Source: Bacteroidota bacterium (GTDB lineage Bacteria; Bacteroidota; Bacteroidia; Chitinophagales; Chitinophagaceae). Taken from it: a stretch of 64,000 nucleotides of DNA. Positions 35,079 to 45,300 of this stretch are shown piece after piece; the stretch's first letter is position 1, and each line of letters begins with the position of its first letter. Below the pieces are notes generated by a model, which saw nothing but the letters and a program-made list of their open reading frames with translations, was not told where the DNA came from and did no database searches. The DNA lies in assembly GCA_018268085.1 (NCBI GenBank), contig JAFDXE010000021.1, positions 1 through 64,000 on the forward strand, given 5' to 3'. Made by a program: the position numbers and the translations under genes.

Positions 35079-35088
35079 CATCTCTGCA

Positions 35089-37011
35089 TCAATTGGCACC
35101 CACCACGAATGAAAGCGGGTATTCGTTATAGTTATTTTTGATACGCAGACTGTAAAGTCCGGCCGGCCATGTTTGTACAGGTATCCATAGTTGCTGTTCA
35201 TCGTTCCCGGTTCCTGAATATTCTTTCACGAATACAACCCTACCCATTGCATCTGTAATGGTGATGTGCGTGGTGCCAACGATATACCTGTTCATTTGTA
35301 CACAAAGCGCTGAACGAACCGGGTTGGGATAAACCGAAATAGAAACCTCCGGCGAAATATCCAGGGCAATAACTTTACTATACCGGAACTGGTTGTCGGA
35401 ATCAATAATTTTTAACCGGTAAAATATCCTGGATTGAAATATTGTTGCACGATCATCATATCGGTAACTTTTTGCTCCTTTTGCTTTTACCGAACCTGCA
35501 TAATCAAAATTATTACCGCTGAAGCTTCTTTCAACTTCATACCTATCCAGGTTTGATTCCTGTTCAACCTCCCATTGAAGTGTTGACATTGCCCTTGATC
35601 GTTTCCCGTAAAATGAAACCAGTTGAACGGGCAAAGTATGCGTGGGACCAAATTTCCAGAGATCATTCATATAGCCTCCAGTTCCTCCGGAAGCGGTCCC
35701 GGATCCGGCAAACAGGTAAAAATTGCCAACTGCGTCAGTCCACCCCCGTGCATATTGTTTTGTACCGGGGGTATTTAAGGTAGAAGCGACTCCCTGTACG
35801 CCAAAATTTCCCTGGGTATCTACGGTAGAGTCTCCTTTCACCCATGTCCATTGATCCAGATCTTTTTCATATTTCCAAAGATCGTTAACGTAACCCTGTA
35901 TCGTTTGCGAAAAACCATATCCGCCAAATACCCAGAAATTGCCATCTATATCAGCCCATCCGACTGCTGAAGATTTTGCAGCAGGCCTGTTGGCAGGTGA
36001 AGGAAATCCCTTGTTTCCATATACGGCGTAGGCATTGATGAAAGTTTCTCCGGCTACCCAGGTCCATTCATTAGTAACGGGATCATACTTCCATAGATCA
36101 TTCGATTCTCCTGGTGTTGAAGTAGCCTGGTCGTAAGTGTATCCGCCAAACAGCCAGAAATTTCCCTGGAAATCTTTGCAATACGCAGCCTGCGATTTGT
36201 AGGCTGGTCTGTTTGTAGCAGCAGCAATACCTCTTGTGCCGCGTATGGCCTGGCTGCTGAAAGCGTTGGTGCCATGTATCCAGGTCCATTGATTGGTTAA
36301 TGTTGAATATTTCCAGAGATCGCTAAGGCCTCCAAGTGTTGCCGAAGTAGCAGCTCCTGCGCCTCCATACAAATACAGGTTACCAATATCATCCGACCAG
36401 CCGGCTCCATAAATTCTGCTGCCGGGCCGGTTAGCCGCAGATGTAATTCCCAGCGTACCGTACACCGAAGCTACGTTTGCAGAAATATTTTCCCCGTTCA
36501 TCCAGGTCCATACATTCGCAACAGGATCATACATCCACAGATCACTGAACAACCAGGGCGTTGCATTCAGGGCTCCAGCATATATCCAGAATCTGCCATT
36601 GTTATCACACCAACCAGTACCTGCAGAACGGCCTCCGGGTTTATTGGCGGGATCTGCAATTGCTTTTGTTCCATATACACCGGTATTGTTAATGGTACTG
36701 TCGCCGCTGATCCATGTCCACTCATTTGCAGCAATGTTGTATCTCCATAAATCGTTCAAATTTCCAATCACGGTTTGTGCGAATCCCCAGCCACCAAAAA
36801 CCCAGAAGTTACCGGAGTTATCTTTCCATGTAATGGGATTGATCCTTGCCCCCGGACAATTTTCGGGAGCTGCAATCCCTTTTACACCATACCGGCCCGG
36901 CCATGAACCTGCTACTGCCACATCACTTCCCTTTAACCATGTCCATGATTCCTGTTGAGCAAACACTACCGTATAATTCAGCAATATTATAATGGTAAAT
37001 AACCGTTTCAT
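35089..37011 (-). CDS. Kelch-repeat surface protein with T9SS type A signal
   Basis: A 640-residue protein from the ATG at 37011; upstream in-frame sequence gives no signal peptide. Signal peptide: MKRLFTIIILLNYTVVFAQ. Residues 20-470 contain six kelch-like units of about 70 residues, each ending in a variant of NDLWKYDPVTNEWTWVAG with a WxFGG strand. They should fold as a beta-propeller. A module of the YEVERSFSG/FYRLKIIDSD type follows, then a type A sorting domain with VYPNPV. Propellers of this kind are often binding or adhesive surfaces, and no catalytic residues are apparent. It is convergent with nnrDE, ten bases apart. Confidence 0.85.
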   Translation of the reverse strand: MKRLFTIIILLNYTVVFAQQESWTWLKGSDVAVAGSWPGRYGVKGIAAPENCPGARINPITWKDNSGNFWVFGGWGFAQTVIGNLNDLWRYNIAANEWTWISGDSTINNTGVYGTKAIADPANKPGGRSAGTGWCDNNGRFWIYAGALNATPWLFSDLWMYDPVANVWTWMNGENISANVASVYGTLGITSAANRPGSRIYGAGWSDDIGNLYLYGGAGAATSATLGGLSDLWKYSTLTNQWTWIHGTNAFSSQAIRGTRGIAAATNRPAYKSQAAYCKDFQGNFWLFGGYTYDQATSTPGESNDLWKYDPVTNEWTWVAGETFINAYAVYGNKGFPSPANRPAAKSSAVGWADIDGNFWVFGGYGFSQTIQGYVNDLWKYEKDLDQWTWVKGDSTVDTQGNFGVQGVASTLNTPGTKQYARGWTDAVGNFYLFAGSGTASGGTGGYMNDLWKFGPTHTLPVQLVSFYGKRSRAMSTLQWEVEQESNLDRYEVERSFSGNNFDYAGSVKAKGAKSYRYDDRATIFQSRIFYRLKIIDSDNQFRYSKVIALDISPEVSISVYPNPVRSALCVQMNRYIVGTTHITITDAMGRVVFVKEYSGTGNDEQQLWIPVQTWPAGLYSLRIKNNYNEYPLSFVVGAN

Positions 37012-37147
37012 TGCAACCTGTTTTGAGTGTGAAGAATAACCTACTGCAAAATAAAATGATGCAGAAAAGCAGGCCATGGTGAAAACACCATAAAATCGGC
37101 GTATTAAAACCCAAAGTTCGAGTTGGGAAAATGTTGGTGTATATATA

Positions 37148-37175
37148 GAAAAGGCCCGGCAAGCCGGACCTTTTC
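37148..37175 (-). terminator. Terminator of the Rhs operon
   Basis: GAAAAGGCCCGGC and GCCGGACCTTTTC pair apart from one mismatch, with a 2-base loop. Read on the minus strand it is followed by a short T-rich run. It lies 60 bases past the stop of the lipoprotein gene, the last gene of the 47.7-37.2 kb operon. Confidence 0.7.
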
Positions 37176-37235
37176 GTGAATAACCTCTTAATGTAAATGC
37201 ACATTTTTATTCACTTCATAAATATCATCATTGCA

Positions 37236-37790
37236 CTATTGCGGTACATTGATCCTTTCCCAAACCTCATTGGAAAAAGTAATGTATTTAATGATGCCAT
37301 AATCTTCATGAATGAATATTAGTTTTATATCCTCAGGCTTTGATTTGTTTTGGGTAAGTTCTATTTCGTAGACTTTGTCTTTTTTATATTTTTCAAGACT
37401 GCCTGAATTAATATCTACTGATGTGAATCCGGAATACAAATAATCATAATTCATATAGGTTTCCTTCTTCGGCTTTTTTTTAATGATTGTTACTAATTTA
37501 GCGCCATTTGGATTGAAAGAGAGCGCCCGGTTGGTATACCAAACTTCGGCCCATTGCGGTAACCAGGTGCCATTCACTTCTATGTTATTTGGTTCCGGAT
37601 AAAACAACTCCTTTTTAATTATCACGGAAGTATCCAAAACACCTTTGCCGGATCTAAAGATCAGTGTATCGTTTACATGATAGGCATCAATCCATTTTAA
37701 TTCCGATTTGGTAAGCCTGGTTTTGATATTGCAACCGGCAAATCCAAACATCATCAGCGCTGCATACAGGTAACAGATTTTAATGTTCAT
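37236..37790 (-). CDS. Small lipoprotein downstream of the Rhs gene; candidate immunity protein
   Basis: A 184-residue protein with a type II signal ending in FAGC (lipidated Cys20). The mature part is mixed beta/alpha with many lysines (TIIKKKPKKETYMNYDY, KYKKDKVYEIEL). No known domain is recognised. It lies 18 bases after the stop of the Rhs gene, on the same strand, and is followed by a terminator. A small lipoprotein immediately downstream of a toxin domain that would be active in the periplasm or on membranes is a common place for an immunity protein. That role is inference from position only. It could equally be an unrelated lipoprotein. Confidence 0.75.
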   Translation of the reverse strand: MNIKICYLYAALMMFGFAGCNIKTRLTKSELKWIDAYHVNDTLIFRSGKGVLDTSVIIKKELFYPEPNNIEVNGTWLPQWAEVWYTNRALSFNPNGAKLVTIIKKKPKKETYMNYDYLYSGFTSVDINSGSLEKYKKDKVYEIELTQNKSKPEDIKLIFIHEDYGIIKYITFSNEVWERINVPQ

Positions 37791-37808
37791 GTTTTCTTTT
37801 TTAATGGG

Positions 37809-40800
37809 TTATTTAAAATTCACCGGCACGCCAATACTTATCCAAAAATTTAGCAGTTCGTTAAGCCAGGTTCCTATAAAATGACCACCCAGTCCGCCGT
37901 GAAACCGACTTCTCAAATGATAAATTGTAGTTCCTTTTATTTGTTCCAGATCTGAACCTCCATTAAACAAGTTAAGTAATTTTCCTAGAAGCCCACCGCG
38001 TGATGATACCCTGTCGCCAACAGTAGAAAACTGACGTCCTACGATACCAGCAGGATGTTCAAAATCACCAGGCTGATGGGGCGAAATATAATCTACAAAT
38101 TCAACAAGCGATCCGTATTTTGAATTTTGCAAGGCCGCCGCTATTCCTGCCGCATAGGCTGCACCCTGGCTATGCCCTACTATTTTAATAGTTTCCCCGG
38201 TTGCCAGCTTTATCTTTCCTGATTCCAGTTGTTTTATTAAATCTCTACCCGCTCTCATCCCCTCCTGGTATCTTGTCGGAGCTTCCGATTTCGGTGTAAA
38301 TGAACCATTGGTATAGTAAGTGTTTCTGTCATGGTAGGCGTCCATATAAGCCTTATCAACTCCTTCCCAATATTCAAATTCCTGCCCATTGTTATGAGGT
38401 CCATCGGTATAAAATCCCCGGTCCGGCGCATACAGGTTTGGGTTAGGAACCTGTTCCGTGCGATATGGATATGCACCACCCCTGCCATTTTTCCATTCCA
38501 GCACTTTTGTTATGGTTTTTTCCTGGCCATTCATGTACTGGTTAATCATAAACCCATTGGCGAAAATGAATAAGTTACCGTCTACATCTACCGTATTCAC
38601 AGGATTGTTTCCCGAATAATTATACGGTGTTAGCCCGTAATACACTTCCGCACGATTATCGATGGCATGCCAGCGTCCAATCTGCTGATCATACATCCTT
38701 GCACCGTAATCGTGCCACTCAAGACCAGCACCATCCGCAAATTCCTTCGACTGCAATTCCTTGCCGTTGTATTTCATTTTATTTGCCGGGTCAGCGAACT
38801 GCATTGCCTTAACTGATATTCCACTCATGGTTAATCCAAAAGGATAATAATGATCCTCTTCAACAACGGGTCCACGGGTATGCACAACCTGGAGATTATC
38901 AAAGAACACGTCTACCGGGCTTTCATTGCTGCAATAGATATAAATGTATCCATTCTTATAGGCCTGCAGGTTTTGTAATTGCGCATGATGCTGCTTATAC
39001 ATATCAGGTGTGCTTTCTACCTTGCTGAATCCGCCACCGATGCATTTAAATTGTTCGTCGAAGAATAGATAATTAACGTAAGCTTTCGGAATTGTTGAAT
39101 TTACCGGGCTGTTTGAATTCTGTAAAGAAAGAACACCTGCAATGATATCCGTACCACTGGCATTGTTTATATCGCCTTCGGTTACCAACCCGTGTGCCTG
39201 CGTTGCTCCGCCGGGTGTGCTTAAAAAACCGGTGAGTAACTGCGCTATGGTTAGCTGGTTATTTACAGGATTTCCGCCATTTGGATTTACATTATTGCTA
39301 TGCCAGTAACTCTTCGCAAAAATATCAATCTTATCTCCCACCATTACTTTTAAGGTGATGCCCAATCCTGTTTTGGTGGCATCACTGTTTCCATTAAGTT
39401 TATACATGTAGTTGCTATTGACAGCTTCAAATGCGGCATCTGCAGGAAATTCGCCAATGCCGTTATCTCCATTCGTATATACAGAGGGCAAAGTATTCGG
39501 ATTGGGAATTACCTGCGACGAATTGATTGCATAAAACGCCTGTTCCAGGTTTAACTTGGCTGGCTCCAGGCTGGCGATAGGATATTTATCTACTTTAATT
39601 TCATCAGTTAAAACTGTTCTCACATTGCCCAGGTGATCTTTGATAAAATAATCAAAGGCGAGTGAAGGTGGCGCATCAGGTCCGAAACCCAAGGAAGGAT
39701 CAACATGTAATGGACGTATCCTTCCATTTTCAGATTCCACGAATTGTAATTCATCTGCATGATCATTGGCATCCGGGGTTCCGCTGATGGTTTGCCTTGA
39801 TTCGAAAATACATTCGTCAAGATAAGTGGTAGTAGTTACTATTGTCTTCGCAGGGTTTGATTCATCTGTTACAATCTTTCTCATCTTATCCCCGTTGGCA
39901 TCATACACATATTCAATCTTTCCCTTCCCGGGAATATCAATAGCATTAGGCTTATTCAGAATATTGTAGCTAACAGATGCAATATTTTTATTCTGGTCAG
40001 CCGTTACATTTCCGTTTTCATCATAAGTATAATCATTGTCAGACATGAAAGGTTCTTTGAAATCGCCCAGCCTTGAATCGGGATCGTTATTATTGTCGGT
40101 AACACCTTGTAGTTTATTTGATTCCTGCGACAGATACTTATAATGTATATCATCTATCTGCATGCTGCTATTTAATTTCAACCCCCATTGCTGCATCTGC
40201 AGAATATTACTGTTCTCATCATAGGCGGTGAAATAGTCGGTACCATTTCCCATCTTAGCAGAATAATCAACTACCGAATTGTCCCAGTTTGTACCGGCGT
40301 TGTTCTGAATGAAGTCTGCATTCAACAACCTGTTCATTTTATCGTACGTAAAATTATACCGGCGTTTAACGGCATCGCCCCTGCTCTTCCAGGTTATACC
40401 GGCAATATTTCCATTGAGTTGACGGAGAAGATAATCGGGATTGTTTCCGCCCTCTATATCATCGTATGATATCTCCATTCCGAAATACCTGTTATGATCA
40501 GCAAACTCATCATCAAGATATCCTTTGTTTATTGACAGCAGCCAACCCTGAAGATTATATTTAAATTTCAGTGATTCAACTTCAGCCGTATTGCCAACCG
40601 GCCCCAGCCTGCTGCGCTTCAATTGTCCTATTTCATCGTATTCATTTTCTATAATTACTTTTTCCATTCCATGCTGTTGCTGTGTGCCGTTAAAATCTTT
40701 CACAGCTTTTTTTATGCGCAATAGTCTTCCACTTTCATCATACTCACTGGTGGTTAGTATAAATACATATTTATTGCTTCCCCCGTCGGCAAATTCCTTG

Positions 40801-42347
40801 TGCCTGATCTCTGCCAGCGTTTGCCCGGTATGGTTATATTGAACAGTACTGATATCAAATCCATTGGTTAGATTATCAGATTTTGTTTGAATTACCCGGC
40901 CATCTTTATCATAAAACATAACATGAATGTACCTGCTGTTCATATCTGTTACATCTGCTTTCAGTTTATACGTAATGGTTCCGGTAACCAGGCCTTTCGA
41001 GGATGCGATATGGGTAAGCGGTTGTGCAAATGGGAAATTACCAGGATCAGGTGCTAATAAATAATTGTATTGTGATTCATCCATCAACTGGTATTTTACA
41101 TCATAATGCTGCGTCCATTCATAATCATCGTAGTGGGTTATCGATAATATGCCAGTAACACGGGAAGAAAGTGGAAATGTAAAATCGGTAGTATAACCGA
41201 TATCCGAATTGTTATCTGTTACTTCATAGCGCTGGTTATCGGAATAAAAATTATTTACCATTGTTTGCATCTCATCTCTTGATTCTCCATCTGTATCCAG
41301 CAAGCCTGTGTATATTGGCCTGTTCAGGATATCATATTTTGTAAATACCCATCTTCGGTTGAGCCGCTGATTTCCGTCCTGCGTTAATACCAGCCTGTTC
41401 CATGGATCATACACCATATTTACAACTACTGCTCCCGGCAATTTTTTGCTTATCATCCTGTTTTTTTCATCATACTCATATTGATAAGCCTGTTCATCTA
41501 CAATGGCCGTTGTAGTTTCCCAATTATTATCTATTGTAAGTTTGAATCCTTTTGGCTGAATCACATAGATAAGGTTGCCATAACGATCATATACAAAGTA
41601 GGTGTTCAGCCATCCTTCGTAGGTATTTGGATTATCTGCTACCTGTGCTTTTTTCAGGATCACTCTTCCATCCTTGTCTTTAAACTCGATTAGTGAGTTG
41701 CCGTTTTCATCTGTTGTAATCTGCTTAAACAATGTGCCTGGTGCATACGGCTGGTTGAAATATATGGTGCCGTAAAAACGTGGCTCAGCAATCCTAACGT
41801 CATCATCTGCCGTATTGGTAGAATAAGCAATTGAAATTCCTGTATGATTGCCTGCCCAGTTGTTTCCTGGAGGCATAGTTAATACCGGCCTTGCCAGCGG
41901 TGATGATTCGGGTTCGGTTAAACTATAAAATACATGTTGCCCGGTGTACTGGTTGTTATTTAATGAAGGATCGCTATAGTACTGTTGCTGATTGTAAAAC
42001 GGGTTGAATTTAAAATTTCCGTCTGAAGAGGGATCAGGATATGTAAGGTATCCCTGTATTTCCCTGCCATAATCATCAACTGTTTTACAGGTTACCAGGT
42101 CATGCCCTGATGCGGATCCTTGTTTAACTACTGTTTGAATACCTTTTCCAAGACCATTTACATAATTGGTAGTTTGTTTAACCGCTGATACCGGGAGATT
42201 GGGCACTACGTTAATATCCGTTTCAGCTTTTTTAGGTTCCCAGCAACGTACATAGTTGATCGTTGAAGGATAGTAACTATGTGGTATCGGAATTTGTGCA
42301 TGCACTACCGATGATAGTAATAAAAATAAAATGACTATATATTTCAT
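37809..42347 (-). CDS. Rhs/YD-repeat protein with C-terminal GHSQG hydrolase domain
   Basis: A 1512-residue protein from the ATG at 42347; earlier in-frame codons lie inside the preceding gene. The signal peptide ends SSVVHAQ. The N-terminal region has the NYVRCWEPKK segment of DUF6443, usual in Bacteroidota Rhs proteins. YD repeats fill about 250-880 (for example YDEKNRMISKKLPG, YDKMNRLLNADF). The Rhs-associated core starts with IKDHLGNVRTVLTD at 902, is interrupted by a 240-residue insert, and resumes at YYPFGLTM (1167) to NNPVNTVDVDG (1257). The last 255 residues are a distinct domain with nucleophile-elbow GHSQG (Ser1393) and possible acid Asp1445 and His near 1483-1489. This is a lipase-like fold and the likely toxin. 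Gene is third in a four-gene operon. Confidence 0.85.
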   Translation of the reverse strand: MKYIVILFLLLSSVVHAQIPIPHSYYPSTINYVRCWEPKKAETDINVVPNLPVSAVKQTTNYVNGLGKGIQTVVKQGSASGHDLVTCKTVDDYGREIQGYLTYPDPSSDGNFKFNPFYNQQQYYSDPSLNNNQYTGQHVFYSLTEPESSPLARPVLTMPPGNNWAGNHTGISIAYSTNTADDDVRIAEPRFYGTIYFNQPYAPGTLFKQITTDENGNSLIEFKDKDGRVILKKAQVADNPNTYEGWLNTYFVYDRYGNLIYVIQPKGFKLTIDNNWETTTAIVDEQAYQYEYDEKNRMISKKLPGAVVVNMVYDPWNRLVLTQDGNQRLNRRWVFTKYDILNRPIYTGLLDTDGESRDEMQTMVNNFYSDNQRYEVTDNNSDIGYTTDFTFPLSSRVTGILSITHYDDYEWTQHYDVKYQLMDESQYNYLLAPDPGNFPFAQPLTHIASSKGLVTGTITYKLKADVTDMNSRYIHVMFYDKDGRVIQTKSDNLTNGFDISTVQYNHTGQTLAEIRHKEFADGGSNKYVFILTTSEYDESGRLLRIKKAVKDFNGTQQQHGMEKVIIENEYDEIGQLKRSRLGPVGNTAEVESLKFKYNLQGWLLSINKGYLDDEFADHNRYFGMEISYDDIEGGNNPDYLLRQLNGNIAGITWKSRGDAVKRRYNFTYDKMNRLLNADFIQNNAGTNWDNSVVDYSAKMGNGTDYFTAYDENSNILQMQQWGLKLNSSMQIDDIHYKYLSQESNKLQGVTDNNNDPDSRLGDFKEPFMSDNDYTYDENGNVTADQNKNIASVSYNILNKPNAIDIPGKGKIEYVYDANGDKMRKIVTDESNPAKTIVTTTTYLDECIFESRQTISGTPDANDHADELQFVESENGRIRPLHVDPSLGFGPDAPPSLAFDYFIKDHLGNVRTVLTDEIKVDKYPIASLEPAKLNLEQAFYAINSSQVIPNPNTLPSVYTNGDNGIGEFPADAAFEAVNSNYMYKLNGNSDATKTGLGITLKVMVGDKIDIFAKSYWHSNNVNPNGGNPVNNQLTIAQLLTGFLSTPGGATQAHGLVTEGDINNASGTDIIAGVLSLQNSNSPVNSTIPKAYVNYLFFDEQFKCIGGGFSKVESTPDMYKQHHAQLQNLQAYKNGYIYIYCSNESPVDVFFDNLQVVHTRGPVVEEDHYYPFGLTMSGISVKAMQFADPANKMKYNGKELQSKEFADGAGLEWHDYGARMYDQQIGRWHAIDNRAEVYYGLTPYNYSGNNPVNTVDVDGNLFIFANGFMINQYMNGQEKTITKVLEWKNGRGGAYPYRTEQVPNPNLYAPDRGFYTDGPHNNGQEFEYWEGVDKAYMDAYHDRNTYYTNGSFTPKSEAPTRYQEGMRAGRDLIKQLESGKIKLATGETIKIVGHSQGAAYAAGIAAALQNSKYGSLVEFVDYISPHQPGDFEHPAGIVGRQFSTVGDRVSSRGGLLGKLLNLFNGGSDLEQIKGTTIYHLRSRFHGGLGGHFIGTWLNELLNFWISIGVPVNFK

Positions 42348-42357
42348 AAACAAAATT

Positions 42358-45300
42358 TTATTCGATGATAATTTGAGTACAAGCTGTGGTATTGAATTCA
42401 TGAAATTCAATACTCTGGAATCCATCGCTCCATTCATAGCGATAAATACAATCATAACCATTGAGTACGGATGTTGAACCGGTGTAAATTTTATTTCCTG
42501 TTTCACATACACCGTTAACCATTCTTTTATCCGGTCCAACACAATTGATAGGCGTACAATTTAAAACCGGGATGGTTGCGGTTACCCAACGGGATTGTCC
42601 GTATGTAGGACTCATATTGTTTTCGTCTTTTTCTTCTTCCTCTTCCACGCCGGTATAATCGTAATTATTGGGTCCATGGTTAGTAGCGCATCTATGCGTT
42701 CCCGTTGGCACCCACCTGGGAGTGATATCCCCGGTTACTGCAATCTGTTCTCCGTACCTGTACTGGTATTGTTTAATGATGTTGAGATCAATATCACGTA
42801 TAAGCCAAAGACGGTTAAACCCATCATAGCTGTAGTAAAGAATATTGTTGTTTGCATCACTAACAGTAGTTACGCCAACAAATGGTGAATAGGTGTAAGT
42901 AGTGATGTTCGCATCTTTGGGTGTGAGTCGAACTTCGTCGATTGTATTTCCTGTAACAGAAACTGTAGAAACACCGTGTATGGTCCATTGATAGAGCGTC
43001 CATCCCCGTTTGCTGTTCACAACAGTTCCCTGCAAACCATTTACAAGCGCTTCATATTTTGCCCATAAACTAACAATATAAGTTTGATCCGTATTTACAT
43101 CCTTCTGCAGGTTACCACTGTAACTGTAGGAACCGGTCATGGCTTCCGAATAATTATAATTGCTGTTGGATAATGTCCAGTTACCAGCATTATGCGTTTC
43201 GAAACTGGTAAAAGCAACGTCACGTGGTACTGCATTTACAACTTCAGCAATGGGGAAATTATTATTGTAATCCCACAGGTAAACGTAGGACAGCCCATCG
43301 GCTTTAACGATATGCACCGGATTCCCGTTTTTATCAAGCTCTTTATAACTGATGGCGGTTTCAGTTGTATTTGCCTGCCCTGCTACAATTTCCGCCGGTT
43401 TAAAATAGGGTATTGCAGTAGTGTTAGTCCAACGCTGAAAATTATTTTGAATCCTATTCATAAAATTTCCATCATTGTAATTTACCTGCTGCACCACCGG
43501 AGTGATAATATGACGATCTACCATATCAGGATAAGGATCTGTTCCCGGAAAATCATTCGGATACTTAATCATCTGTACCAGGTTTTCGCCTTTGCTGTTA
43601 GTGGTGATGATTTTTGTGGGAAGACAATTATCTGTATTGCCATATACATAAGTCAATTCCTGCTCAACCGGGTTTTCTCCATTTTCATTAAAGTCGCGGT
43701 TGATGGATCTGCTCAGGTATTTCCAACCGGTGTACATCGGGTATCCACCAATGTCATATCCACGAAGTTTGTCATAGTATGTCCACGAGGATGAACCCGG
43801 CGCTTCCCATCTTTTGCGTACCACATGATTATATACAATATGATAGTAGCTATCAGCATCTTCATACACATTTTCCTGTTCTTTTTGAACAACAAAACGA
43901 TCATCCTGCTTTTTTAAATAGCGTGTAAGCGTTTCCGTTCCATTGTAGTCTGCTTTCATAGCACCTGGCGCATAGGAAGGTGGCGTGTTATGATACGGAC
44001 CTACAGTGATCGGATCATATACAGCCCTGAATTCGTGTTGAACTGCACCATGTTTGAAATCCGGATCATCACTTTCCAGGACTGAACTATACGCTATGGG
44101 GGAACCTCCAAAAAGGTAACCTGTAATAATGCTCGATGAACCTATCTCCCACATATTCGTACACTCTTCAATCATTTCTATTCCGGGAATACCTGATGTT
44201 TGCAAATGACAAACGCCTCCTGCCGGGTAAAATTCTGCATTCATCGTTGCAAGCCTGCCCACGCCCGATGATAAATTACCGATACTCGTACGATCTGCCG
44301 TAACATAAGAATAATACTTGCTGAATGTTTTATTGGCAACCGGGTCGAAACTGTTGATTTGTTTTACCCTGATCCCGCAACCAGCCGTATTCACCGCTGA
44401 AGTAGTAGTTACAGGATTATACCGAACCATTGCATTGGCCTTGTACGTAATACCTTTAACGGTGAGGAATAGCCGATAATTATGATTGGCCTGGAATGTT
44501 GGATGTGCTCCAGTTAAAGTGAGTTCTGTATGGGAGGCATCATAAATAATCTGCTGCGTAGCCTGGTCTACAATCTTCAACTTTGAAATAATCTTTCCAT
44601 CACCGGCAGGCCAGTAGTTGGGTGAATTTTGCGGTGGCCCCAGTGGGTTAAGATAGGTTGTCAATTCAACCCTGTCGGTAGCACCGGGAGTGGTTATGTG
44701 AAAATCAAAGGTGAGGGTATTTTCGGCACTGTAGCCTTGCCCGATTGTTGAAATAGTATGTTCTGAGGTTGATGTTGTGCTCACATTCTGAACAACCGTA
44801 TGTGGTTCATAAATGAACGTTTCCGATCCTCCGGTTGGATAAGTAACCTTCTGTAATGAACCAAACACGGCGTAATCAAATGACGGCTCCCTGTTAGCGC
44901 ATAAACTTCCATTGATATACGACTGGAAGTCCGGCATCCTTGGTACAAGATTGGCATTCGCTCTTCCGTTATAATATCCGAAATAGTCGAGCGCACAGGA
45001 TAATTGTGACGGGAGATGCTGATCATAATAACTGAAATTGTATCGCTGATCAGGCTGTGCGTCTCCCATTGATTTCATAATAATGTGTTTCAGATAAAAT
45101 CGCTGATTGGGATCATAGTAATCGCCACTGGTGAAAAAGAAGTCGTCATATACAAAATCAAAGAACTTAAACGAAAGCGGTTCGCCGCTTCTTTTAACTG
45201 CTATAGAAGTTACCCGGTTGTCGTGACTGGCTTCGGGCGCCGGACGGGGTGCATATTGAAAATTTACGGATACACCCGAGCTACTGTTTATTTGCGTTAA

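Noticed and set aside
42348..42542. 65-residue N-terminal extension of the Rhs protein
   Set aside because: It overlaps the coding end of the preceding gene and would put the signal peptide in the interior.
42595..42888. Plus-strand frames inside the Rhs cluster (several, 38-46 kb)
   Set aside because: All are antisense to long minus-strand genes with coherent domains, and none has a plausible start context or domain.
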